A DNA stretch of 62,732 bases, from positions 1 to 62,732 of the forward strand of contig MKTA01000023.1 in NCBI GenBank assembly GCA_001897515.1, read 5' to 3'. Positions 47,950-56,458 of the stretch are shown here, piece by piece. The translations under genes and the position numbers were made by a program. The DNA is from Bacteroidetes bacterium 41-46 (GTDB taxonomy: Bacteria; Bacteroidota; Bacteroidia; Bacteroidales; UBA932). The notes beneath the pieces were generated by a model, which had not been told where the DNA came from, searched no databases, and saw only the letters and a program-made list of their open reading frames with translations. How positions within the stretch are numbered: the first letter of the stretch is position 1; each line of letters opens with the position of its first letter.

Positions 47950-48294
47950 TTATTTCACCTTTTCAAAAAGAAAATCATCTCCAAAATCAAAATTATCTTT
48001 CGTCCATAAATTCTTTGTTACAGAGTAAGACCATCTTTCCACATGTTTGAGCTTATTATCTTCAAGTATTAGTTTGTATTTTGCTCGTTGTGACCTGTGT
48101 TCACTTTCCATTGAAGATAGCAAGCTGTCAGTATAGGTAACAAAATTTTGGATATACAATGTATCATCCTTTATATAATATTTACCGTAATATTTATCAT
48201 CAGACTCGCAACTGTAATATATACAATTGCTGTCCGATTTAAAGAGATAGTAGTTTATACAATCGTCTGCAATTTTAAATTGCCACTTTGTATA
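47950..48294 (-). pseudogene. Small protein remnant without start codon
   Basis: From the codon after the stop of the preceding gene (TAA at 48295) the same frame stays open for about 115 codons (KWQFKIADDCINYYLFKSDS, then YYGKYYIKDDTLYIQNF and ending FLFEKVK). No ATG or plausible start lies near its beginning; only an internal TTG. It looks like the C-terminal part of a small lipoprotein, possibly an immunity gene, that lost its 5' end. Confidence 0.55.
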
Positions 48295-48678
48295 TTATTC
48301 TTGGAAAAATTTCAACTCTTTATTCTTTCGTTTTATCTTCAAAAAGTTATTATCATCGGTCAATAACCTGCTGATTTTCGGATTACTTTCAGCATAGACT
48401 ACTTCGCAGGTGTCACCAATATCAACGGGCTGTTGATGTGGCATATAGTTCTGATGACCATCGTAAACCTTACCGTTTACCACAAATTCATATCTGACGT
48501 AATCTCTCGCCTTAGCTCCAACATAGGTTTCTACAATCACAGCTAAACTATGAACCGGATTTTCCTCAAGAAGTTTGTCTTCTTCATTAACCACGCTAAT
48601 ACCAACAATTATAAAACCCAGAATTAAAGAGAAAAGAACTACTGCGGTTATAAGTTGCTTTTTGTTTCCTATTTTCAT
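48295..48678 (-). CDS. Membrane-anchored small protein, possible Rhs immunity
   Basis: 127 residues with one N-terminal transmembrane helix (LITAVVLFSLILGFIIVGIS) and an extracytoplasmic DUF3592-like beta domain (YEFVVNGKVYDGHQNY). It lies 7 bases after the orphan Rhs cassette, the place of an immunity gene for the toxin tip. Immunity is inferred from position only. Confidence 0.55.
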   Translation of the reverse strand: MKIGNKKQLITAVVLFSLILGFIIVGISVVNEEDKLLEENPVHSLAVIVETYVGAKARDYVRYEFVVNGKVYDGHQNYMPHQQPVDIGDTCEVVYAESNPKISRLLTDDNNFLKIKRKNKELKFFQE

Positions 48679-48685
48679 AATGCAA

Positions 48686-49711
48686 CTATTTAAATTCAGG
48701 TAAAGGATAAATTGGTCTTACTACACGTGTATTGTCAGAAGGTTGAGTGTAGTTTTGCATCAGAGGTGCTGTATTACCAGAAGGATTACCTGAGCCAACA
48801 ATACTTTTAGCTCCTTGTTTCCCAATTTCCGTTCCAAGTCCTACTACTGTTTTTGTGCCAGCTTCAAAACCTTGACTATTAACAACTGTTTGCGTTTGAC
48901 GCAATGTGTTTTTTTCAGCCTTATTTAATGTCGAGAATGTTCCTGAGCTTATGTCATTGCTAATAGAGTTTTTGGCTCCTTTAACAATATCGTCGGAGGC
49001 CTTTCCTCCAATTAAAGTGCCTACTGCATCTATTGAAGCAGTTGTTAAAGATTTTTCCCCATTAAAAATATTTTGGTTTCCTTCGGCAATAGAAACATCT
49101 ACTGCAGCATCAACTGCAACTGCGGTTGCTATCGTGGCAACTTTGGCTGTTTTTGAAATAGCCGTTACTCCGGGTATACCAACCGCACCAGCGACAAAAG
49201 AACCACCAGCACTTGTCCAGTCAATATTTCGAAAAGCCTGCCCAAAAGATTGATTATTGAGAGTCATATTAGCAGTCATTTGAATAGAAATATCAATGCC
49301 TGCGCCAATAAGCCCTTTAACTGCAAGAACGCTTAAAGTAATAGGCTCACATCCATCGGGGTCGATAGAGTTAATTGGATTATTAAAGCAATAAGAATAT
49401 GGAGTAGCCCACGGAAAATTTTCCGCCAACGGGTCAACAACATGCCACCTCCCTATCACGGGATCGTAATACCTCGCTCCATAATCATACATTCCAAAGA
49501 ACTGTGAGGAGAGGGTCTGGTTCTGGATCTCCTTGCCATTGTAAAGATAACGGTTTTTAGTTAGATTGCTATTGCTGAAAGATAATCCATAGGGGTAATA
49601 GTCAGTAGCCTGTTCAACTGTCCCGGACTGGTTTACAACAGACCTGACATTTCCCAGATGGTCTGTTATGTTGTACTGGCGTATGTAGTTTGCACCATCT
49701 TTTCGTATCAT
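48686..49711 (-). CDS. Orphan Rhs C-terminal cassette with unknown toxin tip
   Basis: 341 residues. The first 110 are the end of the Rhs core (NGKEIQNQTLSSQFFGMYDY, ARYYDPVIGRW and DPLAE), almost identical in DNA to 51336-51605. The variable tip begins after NPINSIDPDG and holds an Ala/Gly-rich, partly hydrophobic region and a Ser/Asn-rich end; no toxin family recognised. Homology to the core gene breaks at 49708, inside the stop region of the previous gene. Without an upstream core it is silent unless it recombines with one. Confidence 0.7.
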   Translation of the reverse strand: MIRKDGANYIRQYNITDHLGNVRSVVNQSGTVEQATDYYPYGLSFSNSNLTKNRYLYNGKEIQNQTLSSQFFGMYDYGARYYDPVIGRWHVVDPLAENFPWATPYSYCFNNPINSIDPDGCEPITLSVLAVKGLIGAGIDISIQMTANMTLNNQSFGQAFRNIDWTSAGGSFVAGAVGIPGVTAISKTAKVATIATAVAVDAAVDVSIAEGNQNIFNGEKSLTTASIDAVGTLIGGKASDDIVKGAKNSISNDISSGTFSTLNKAEKNTLRQTQTVVNSQGFEAGTKTVVGLGTEIGKQGAKSIVGSGNPSGNTAPLMQNYTQPSDNTRVVRPIYPLPEFK

Positions 49712-50565
49712 ATGTCTGGTGTAATATCGCTTTTCAAAAAAACAATCGGATAAATGGCTCTAACTGTTTGGCCTCTGTGCGATGCAGGAATAAAGTCATA
49801 TTGAGAAATTATTTTGGCTACCCTTATTGCTTCTTTGTCCAATTCAACATCATTTGAACTTTTTACAATTCCTTTTAGTGTGGCTTTACCATTTGTATCT
49901 ACAACAATATGTACAACTAATGGAATTTTACTTAGATGGCCTTTATTGCGCTTTATGAAGTTTGAAGATATTATTTTCCTTAATGTATCTTCACCCAAAA
50001 CAAACTTTGGTTCATTCTCAATCTCGTCTAATTGATAAACTTTGTCTCTTATACTTTGTGATACATTAAAGTGTTTTTCAGCCAAAATTTGTATTTCCGA
50101 AATATCATCGCTCGGAGTACCTTTATATGTTCTCATTTTGCAGAATGTTTTGTCTTTGTAAAAACAAATCTGCCACATGTTTGGATCATATTCTATGTAA
50201 TTATCATTACATCGCTTCTGTTTGTTTATTTTATCGTTTAAAGAATAAAACATAGAATTTTCATCGCCAAATACTCTTACTAAATGTCCTAAATACATAG
50301 TTTGTCCGATAAAATCTTCTCTACAAAATATATACTCTTTACTGTTATTTGCAAAAACAGATAGAAAATAAAAAGAAGTATCTGCTATAGAAATAATAAT
50401 TATTTCGTCCTTTCTTTTTTTTGCACTTAGATTTTCAGCATTGTTGATATACAGAGAGACTAAATCTTTTGAAAACTCCGTTAGCTCTACAATGTTATTG
50501 TCTTTTTTTGATTGACATGAAATAAAACCGCAAAAAAGGAATATGATACTAAATACTTTTTTCAT
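49708..50565 (-). CDS. Lipoprotein with TonB C-terminal-like domain, next to the toxin
   Basis: 285 residues from the ATG at 50565 (MKKVFSIIFLFCGFISC, lipobox Cys17), 7 bases after the JAB-like toxin tip. The C-terminal 90 residues read as a TonB C-terminal domain: VHIVVDTNGKATLKGIVKSS, ELDKEAIRVAKI and YDFIPASHRGQTVRAIYPIV. The family normally energises outer-membrane receptors; here the protein is a lipoprotein without a helix to ExbB, and position suggests an immunity role. Confidence 0.6.
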   Translation of the reverse strand: MKKVFSIIFLFCGFISCQSKKDNNIVELTEFSKDLVSLYINNAENLSAKKRKDEIIIISIADTSFYFLSVFANNSKEYIFCREDFIGQTMYLGHLVRVFGDENSMFYSLNDKINKQKRCNDNYIEYDPNMWQICFYKDKTFCKMRTYKGTPSDDISEIQILAEKHFNVSQSIRDKVYQLDEIENEPKFVLGEDTLRKIISSNFIKRNKGHLSKIPLVVHIVVDTNGKATLKGIVKSSNDVELDKEAIRVAKIISQYDFIPASHRGQTVRAIYPIVFLKSDITPDI

Positions 50566-50572
50566 ATTCATA

Positions 50573-51157
50573 TCATTTAGGAGGTAAGCCAATACCAGGA
50601 TATTGTCTTAAAGCATAAGTGGGATGTTTTCGTGCTGTTGACGGTCTGAAAACTAATCCCCAAGACATAGAGCCAATAATATTTTTTTCATCATACGCAA
50701 TTAAATTACCTGTTCTTGGCTGATATACATAACGTTCAACCTGATAACCGTGAGAATAAGATAAAAGAGTTGATGCATATTTATCACCACTCTTATCCCC
50801 TTTTCTAAATCCTGACGGATTGGAATTATTAGGGTGATTATGTACGACAGAAGTAACAGTTTGTCCTCTATCGCTTAATTTCTTGGCTGTTTCACTTGCT
50901 CTGACTGAACTTTCATTGTTATTAGTCATGACGATTGAACCATTGCTTTGTGTGTTTATTAATCCATATTCTATTTTGGTATTATCAGCAAAAAACTTGA
51001 ACAATTCAGCTCCCGAAGATTCACTATTTACGGCAAATCTTGTAGTAGAACTAAACCATCCCGACTTTTCAAAATTGGTAATTGTACCGTATTCGAATGA
51101 AATAGAGTTATAATGTTTATTTCCTTCTTCGTCAGTCGTGAATGTTCTGTTCCCATT
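50573..51157 (-). pseudogene. JAB-like metalloprotease toxin tip after an in-frame stop
   Basis: Directly after the TAA at 51158-51160 the Rhs frame stays open for 194 codons (NGNRTFTTDEEGNKHYNSIS and on) to the stop at 50573. The centre has VVHNHPNNSNPSG followed by GDK and GDKYAS, the HxH...S...D layout of JAB/JAMM metal-dependent peptidases used as Rhs toxin tips. Exactly one stop codon separates it from the core; one base change (e.g. AAA to TAA) would explain it. Expression alone would need a new start; none is good. Confidence 0.75.
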
Positions 51158-52420
51158 TTAATCAACCATATAGAAAGCATCTTGATTTTTATCTTTAATT
51201 TGATTGACTATTTTGCCTAGACTATTTATTTCCCAAACATCTCTTCCGTCAGGATCTATGGCATTCATCGGATTATTAACCACATATGACCAAGGGGATA
51301 AAAAGAAGTACTTTTCCGCCAGTGGATCCACCCCTATCCACCTCCCTATCACGGGATCGTAATACCTCGCTCCATAATCATACATTCCAAAGAACTGTGA
51401 GGAGAGGGTCTGGTTCTGGATCTCCTTGCCATTGTAAAGATAGCGGTTTTTAGTTAGATTATTATTGCTGAATGATAATCCATAGGGGTAATAGTCAGTA
51501 GCCTGTTCAACTGTCCCGGACTGGTTTACAACAGACCTGACATTTCCCAGATGGTCTGTTATGTTGTACTGGCGTATGTAGTTTGCACCATCTTTTCTTA
51601 TCATACCACTAGAGGTTAGTATGTAGTCAGGTGTCTTGTCTGATTTGTACACTACTGCTCCTGTGTAGTAGTTCTGTGTTGTTCCGTTTTGTTTTGTTGC
51701 CAGCCTGACTCCTGTAGCATCGTAGATGAACTCCAGATTATCCGCACCCTTGATCACGCTCTTTGGCAGGTTGAGGTAATTGTATATTATTGTCATCCCT
51801 CTTATACCGTCTGTTGTCACATTGCCGTTACTGTCATGAGCATAGGTGTATGTAGTACCTCCTTTAACTATTGAAGAGAGCCTGTTTCCCGAGTAATTGT
51901 ATGTCATTGCTGCAGGTTGTATCCCTGTTCTGGTTAGGGCGGTTATGTTACCATTGGAGTCGTAGGTTATCCCCTGTTCGTTGTTTGAACCGCTGTGTAG
52001 GCCATCCGTCAGACGGCTGTATGAATCGTAATTATAACGGTAACTCTGTTCGCCGCCTCCGTTGTGTCTCCATTTTACGGCACTGATATTGCCGGAGTAC
52101 TGGGCTGTCGCTCCGCTCACATTTGGAGCATTGTACTGTAGCTCCATAGCGAAAGGCTTTGTACCCAGCGAGGATGGGTTGTTGATCATCCGAAGACGAT
52201 TCTGTATGTCATATGTAAATGCTGTGCTCACGATACTGTTACCCATAGCGGTGGCGGTTAACCTCTCTAATTCATCATATGTTTGTGCGATTTCTGTCAC
52301 TGTTGTTGTGCCGTTAAGTGTGTTCCACACCTTTGAGAGTCTGCCCTGAGGGTCGTACTTTCTCTGCTCAAGAAGAGTGGTAGTTACGCCTGATGCCGTA
52401 CTTGTTCGCTTGGTAGCATA
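51158..52420 (-). pseudogene. Rhs core fragment, truncated at both ends
   Basis: The minus-strand frame is open from inside the palindrome at 52421 and shows Rhs/YD repeats (YDPQGRLSKVWNTLNG, YDSNGNITALTRTG, YNYLNLPKSV) and the end of the core (RYYDPVIGRWIGVDPLAE, NPMNAIDPDGRD). The 5' portion is missing: the Rhs sequence stops at the palindrome, and a stop codon lies at 52457-52459. At the 3' end TAA at 51158 interrupts the frame before the toxin tip. A GTG at 52330 could start translation but would give no signal or upstream domain, so this is not a working Rhs. Confidence 0.8.
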
Positions 52421-52457
52421 ACACTTAATCCGAGGGGTGACCCCTCGGATTAAGTGT
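52421..52457. repeat. Compact palindrome F, likely variant of the CCCCAGGGG family
   Basis: Perfect 18-base arms (ACACTTAATCCGAGGGGT) around one base. It shares ACACTT and AGGGGT with the family arms but lacks the AT-rich centre. It marks the 5' break of the Rhs fragment. The rest of the 534-base gap 52421-52954 holds other repeats and no gene. Confidence 0.75.
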
Positions 52458-52521
52458 CAACGCGCTCTGATTCTGCTTGTTATGGCCATGTGGGTTCAAA
52501 CCGCCTTCCGCAGAGTTATAT

Positions 52522-52693
52522 GGTGCTGCGCAGTTTATAGGGCCTGCGGCCGGAGATCTTGGTTTGGGTGGGACGAACCTCCAAGAGGTTGATTGGCAGA
52601 CCATTCTAAAACACAATTCTCACATTATCAATAAATTGCGATTTGCAATTAACTCATAATAAAGATGATAGAGGCTCGTCCCAACCACACCTG
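52522..52693. repeat. Dispersed repeat modules with inverted arms
   Basis: 52522-52553 matches 39101-39132 (reverse) at 29 of 32. 52561-52581 and 52673-52693 are inverted copies at 18 of 21 positions (GGTTTGGGTGGGACGAACCT and its partner) around 91 bases. It may be a small mobile element of which only fragments remain at 39 kb. Confidence 0.6.
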
Positions 52694-52710
52694 TTTTTTC
52701 GTTCTCTTTG

Positions 52711-52815
52711 TTCGCTGTGGCGGAGGCTCAGTAGTTTATAGCTTATCTTGTATGTATTACTCCATCTTTTCCACAAAGAAGTTCGCAAAACTGAAGGAGT
52801 CTCCGCCACAGCGAA
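52711..52815. repeat. Third inverted-repeat element upstream of the creatininase gene
   Basis: TTCGCTGTGGCGGAGGCT at 52711-52728 pairs with 52798-52815 at 17 of 18 positions around a 69-base AT-rich centre. Unrelated to the two elements before it; role unknown. Confidence 0.7.
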
Positions 52816-52954
52816 TGAAATGAGCGAGGAGGAAAAGTTCCGGAGGGCTGAGGTTGACCGGGGAATGGTGCGCAGTAGACTTAGGAAAGGAAAAAGCAAT
52901 GTCTAATGATTTTTACTAAATTTGTGAACCTCACACAAACCAAAACCACCCATC

Positions 52955-53836
52955 ATGAAAACTTCACTTCGTAATCTGCACATTTTGATGCTGCTATTCT
53001 GTGCAATTTTAACATCTGCAACAAAAATAAGTGCCCAAAATCTTTCAGCCGCCTGGGAGGAGCTGACGTCGGCTGAGTTCAGGTATGCGGTGGAGAGAAG
53101 TGAGGAGGTTTGTATTGTGCCTATGGGTGTGATTGAAAAGCACGGGCAGCATCTGCCACTCGGGACCGATGTTTTTACTGCAAGGCATACGTCGCTGCAA
53201 GCTGCGGGAAAGGAGTACGCGGTGGTATTTCCGTTCTACTTTGCCGGACAGATTTATGAGGCAATGCATCAGCCGGGGACTATTGCTTACAGCCCGGACC
53301 TTTTATACAAAATGCTTGAGGAGACATGTCTGGAAATCTCCAGGAACGGATTCAAAAAAATAATCTTTGTTAACGGCCACGGCGGAAACACATATTTTTT
53401 GCAGTACTTCTGCCAAACTCAGCTGGCAAAAGAGAGGGATTATTCGGTCTATTTGTTTACCCCCTCTGTCGATGCCGATACTCAGAAAACCATCACATCT
53501 ATGAGAAAAAGCACTACCGGTGGCCATGCCGACGAGGGGGAGAGCGCCACAATGCTTGTGGTGAGGCCGGATCTGGTAAAGATGGAAAGGGCAGGTGACG
53601 AATCGGGAGCGGACCAGATGAGACTTAACCTTCCAAATGCCTATACAGCAATATGGTGGTATTCAAAATATCCTAACCACTACGCCGGTGATGCTGCAGG
53701 TGCTACGGAAAAGCTTGGTAAAGTGATAATGGAGCAGAGAATTGAGCAGCTTAGCAAGGTTATAAAAACGGTTAAGGCCGATAAAGCAACAATGACGCTG
53801 CAAAAGGAGTTCTGGCAACGGTCCGCCAGGTATTGA
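52955..53836 (+). CDS. Exported creatininase-family amidohydrolase
   Basis: 293 residues with a signal peptide (LHILMLLFCAILTSATKISA). Metal site residues of the family: Glu and His in GVIEKHGQHLPLGTD, NGHGGN, and Glu in GGHADEGESATML. Members hydrolyse creatinine or other cyclic or linear amides; an exported version is typical for some Bacteroidota. 29 bases before the peptidase gene and codirectional. Confidence 0.88.
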   Translation: MKTSLRNLHILMLLFCAILTSATKISAQNLSAAWEELTSAEFRYAVERSEEVCIVPMGVIEKHGQHLPLGTDVFTARHTSLQAAGKEYAVVFPFYFAGQIYEAMHQPGTIAYSPDLLYKMLEETCLEISRNGFKKIIFVNGHGGNTYFLQYFCQTQLAKERDYSVYLFTPSVDADTQKTITSMRKSTTGGHADEGESATMLVVRPDLVKMERAGDESGADQMRLNLPNAYTAIWWYSKYPNHYAGDAAGATEKLGKVIMEQRIEQLSKVIKTVKADKATMTLQKEFWQRSARY

Positions 53837-53865
53837 ATTATTGTGAGAATAACCAACCAAACTAT

Positions 53866-56439
53866 ATGAAAAAACTTCTTTTATGCCTTATTACAATTGT
53901 AATGGCATACACATCTTCCTATGCCGCCGGGCAGGATGTTAAATGGTACCTTCCAAAAGGTGTTGAGACTTTTAATTCAAACATACCATCCCCTGAAAAA
54001 GTACTCGGTTTTAAAACCGGTGAAAGGCACATCACATACGATCAGGTCCTCATTTACATGAGAAAACTTGCTGAAATCTCGCCCAGAGTTCAGATAATTG
54101 AGCAGGGTTTTACCTATGAAAAAAACCCACTTATATATCTAATTATTAGCACCCCCGAGAATTTAACCAACCTGGAAAAGATTAGGGAGGAGCACCTGAA
54201 AATTGCAGACCCCTCACAATCTCCAAAGCTAAATCTGGAGAGTATGCCTATGGTTAACTGGTTTGGATACAGCGTGCACGGTAACGAAGCCACAGGAATG
54301 AACGCCTCTGTGGTTGTGGCTTATGCCCTTGCTGCCTCTGAGGACAAAATGGTTCTTGAGATGCTTGAGAAGAACATAATAATCCTGCAGCCATCTATTA
54401 ACCCCGATGGTGGTCAGAGATACGCAAGTTGGGTGAACTCAAACCTGTCTCTTGCCGGAAATACAGACGAAAACTCAAGAGAGTTCCGCGAACCGGCCCC
54501 AGGCAGCCGCTCAAACCACTACTGGTTTGACCTCAACAGAGACTGGCTTCTTGCTCAGCATCCGGAGAGCCGCTCCAGACTTGACCTCTTTTACAAATGG
54601 CTCCCCACAATGGTAAACGACTACCATGAGCAGGGAAATGCAAATGGCACATTCTTCTCTCCCGGAATCAGGAACAGCACAAATCCGCTAATCCCGGACG
54701 AAAACTGGCTCCTGACTAAAAAGATATCGGCCTTCCACTCAGAAATATTTGGTGAGATAGGGACAATGCACTTCTCAAAAGAGGACTTTGACGATTTCTA
54801 CACCGGCAAAGGCTCTACCCTGCCGGACCTCTCCGGAGCAATCGGCATTCTATATGAACAGCCTAACCCGAGAGGTGTTGCAAGAGAGAGAAATGGGATT
54901 TTGGTTACTCTTGCAGATAATGTCCGCAACCAGGTTTTCAACTCATTCAGCGCACTTAAAGCATCCGTTTCAATGAAAGTGGAGCTGATGGACTTTCAAC
55001 GTAGATTCTTTGCAGAGCGTAAAAAGATGGCTGAAAAAGACCTTGTCCAAGGTTATGTTTTTGGCTCCGCGGGTGACATATCACTGAGCCGCGAACTTTA
55101 CAGAATACTTGAAGCTCACAAAATTAAAGTTTACAACCTTTCAAAAGAGCTAATAATTAACGGAACCACCTTCTCTCCGGGAAGTTCGTGGATAGTTCCT
55201 GTACAACAACGCCAATACTCCGTAATCAGGACAATCTTTGAAAGAAACCTCACATTCCGGGACACAACCTTTTACGACATATCGGCATGGACCGTACCTC
55301 TGGCAATGAACATCAGTTATGCCGAGGTTAAAGAGAGCCTCTCCCCTCTTGGCAAACTGGTTGCCGATGATAGCGAATTTGACCGGATGGAAAAATCGGC
55401 AAAACCGGAGATAAGCAGATACATGTATCTTGTAGAGACTTCAGATATGTACTCATATAGTTTGATTTACAATCTTCTGGGGAGCGGAATTGTTGTTAAG
55501 GTTGCCGACAAACCTTTTACTTATAAGGTTGACGGAGCAGAGAGGCAGTTTAACAGAGGAACTTTGATGATTCCTGTTGCCCAGCAGAAGATAACTGCTG
55601 AACAGCTTAACTCTGTGATAAATAGGTGCCTGACAGACTATCATGGTGCAAACATGAAAATCTACAGCTGCTCTGCAGGTCAAAGCGAAGGGGATACAGA
55701 TCCCGGCAGCAACCATTTCCGTATTATCTCCAAACCATCTATTGCAATCCTTACCGGAAGGGGCGCATCGTACGGAACTGCCGGCGAGATATGGCATCTG
55801 TTTGACTATAGACTTAAAATTCCAGTATCTCTGGTTGACGCTGAATCTTTAGGAAATATCTCAAAATACAACGTAATAATAATGACAGGTAATATTCCTG
55901 TAAGTCAGAGTCTGAAGAGCAGACTCACCACCTGGTCCTCTGAACCTGGTAATGTAATTATAGCTGTGGGAAATGCATACCGGAGTATCAACGATCTGGG
56001 AATAGCTACAGTTAAAGAGGTCACAGATAAAAGAGACACATTTAAAATTGCCAACGGAACTTACGAACAGTTTCAGGAGCAGAGAGGAGCATCTAGGGTA
56101 AATGGTATAATTCTGGAATCAGCAATTGACAAAACCAGCCCCCTTTCGTATGGAATAGATAAAGAGTGCGTCCCTCTTTTCAAAAACAGAGATATTGTCT
56201 TTGCTGAACCCAAGAGCAAATTTGCAGTTCCTTTGAGATATAAAGAGAAACCTCTCCTGAGCGGTTTTCTTCAGAAGAGGTATCTTGACAGATTCTCCGG
56301 AACTCCTGCAACCTTTACCGGAAGAGGAGTTGTAATTCTTGCAGATGATCCGGCATTCAGAGCCTACTGGCACGGCAGCTCAAGGGTATTCCTGAATGCT
56401 GTGTTTTACAGAGAGCTGCTGCCTGCGGTATCGCTTTGA
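53866..56439 (+). CDS. M14-family zinc carboxypeptidase
   Basis: 857 residues from the ATG at 53866 with signal peptide (MKKLLLCLITIVMAYTSSYA); a longer frame begins at 53833 but runs into polar residues. Zinc site HGNEATGMN, then NPDGGQRYASW, substrate-binding NRDW in FDLNRDWLLAQHPESRS and NDYHEQG. The rest is a long C-terminal part with a class I glutamine-amidotransferase-like fold (ILTGRGASYGTAGE). Probably secreted. Likely in the same transcript as the creatininase-like gene. Confidence 0.92.
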   Translation: MKKLLLCLITIVMAYTSSYAAGQDVKWYLPKGVETFNSNIPSPEKVLGFKTGERHITYDQVLIYMRKLAEISPRVQIIEQGFTYEKNPLIYLIISTPENLTNLEKIREEHLKIADPSQSPKLNLESMPMVNWFGYSVHGNEATGMNASVVVAYALAASEDKMVLEMLEKNIIILQPSINPDGGQRYASWVNSNLSLAGNTDENSREFREPAPGSRSNHYWFDLNRDWLLAQHPESRSRLDLFYKWLPTMVNDYHEQGNANGTFFSPGIRNSTNPLIPDENWLLTKKISAFHSEIFGEIGTMHFSKEDFDDFYTGKGSTLPDLSGAIGILYEQPNPRGVARERNGILVTLADNVRNQVFNSFSALKASVSMKVELMDFQRRFFAERKKMAEKDLVQGYVFGSAGDISLSRELYRILEAHKIKVYNLSKELIINGTTFSPGSSWIVPVQQRQYSVIRTIFERNLTFRDTTFYDISAWTVPLAMNISYAEVKESLSPLGKLVADDSEFDRMEKSAKPEISRYMYLVETSDMYSYSLIYNLLGSGIVVKVADKPFTYKVDGAERQFNRGTLMIPVAQQKITAEQLNSVINRCLTDYHGANMKIYSCSAGQSEGDTDPGSNHFRIISKPSIAILTGRGASYGTAGEIWHLFDYRLKIPVSLVDAESLGNISKYNVIIMTGNIPVSQSLKSRLTTWSSEPGNVIIAVGNAYRSINDLGIATVKEVTDKRDTFKIANGTYEQFQEQRGASRVNGIILESAIDKTSPLSYGIDKECVPLFKNRDIVFAEPKSKFAVPLRYKEKPLLSGFLQKRYLDRFSGTPATFTGRGVVILADDPAFRAYWHGSSRVFLNAVFYRELLPAVSL

Positions 56440-56458
56440 TACAACTCTATAAGAATAG

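Noticed and set aside
52425..52616. A 63-residue minus-strand frame upstream of the Rhs fragment
   Set aside because: It is a translation of repeat modules and palindrome F, with no family features.
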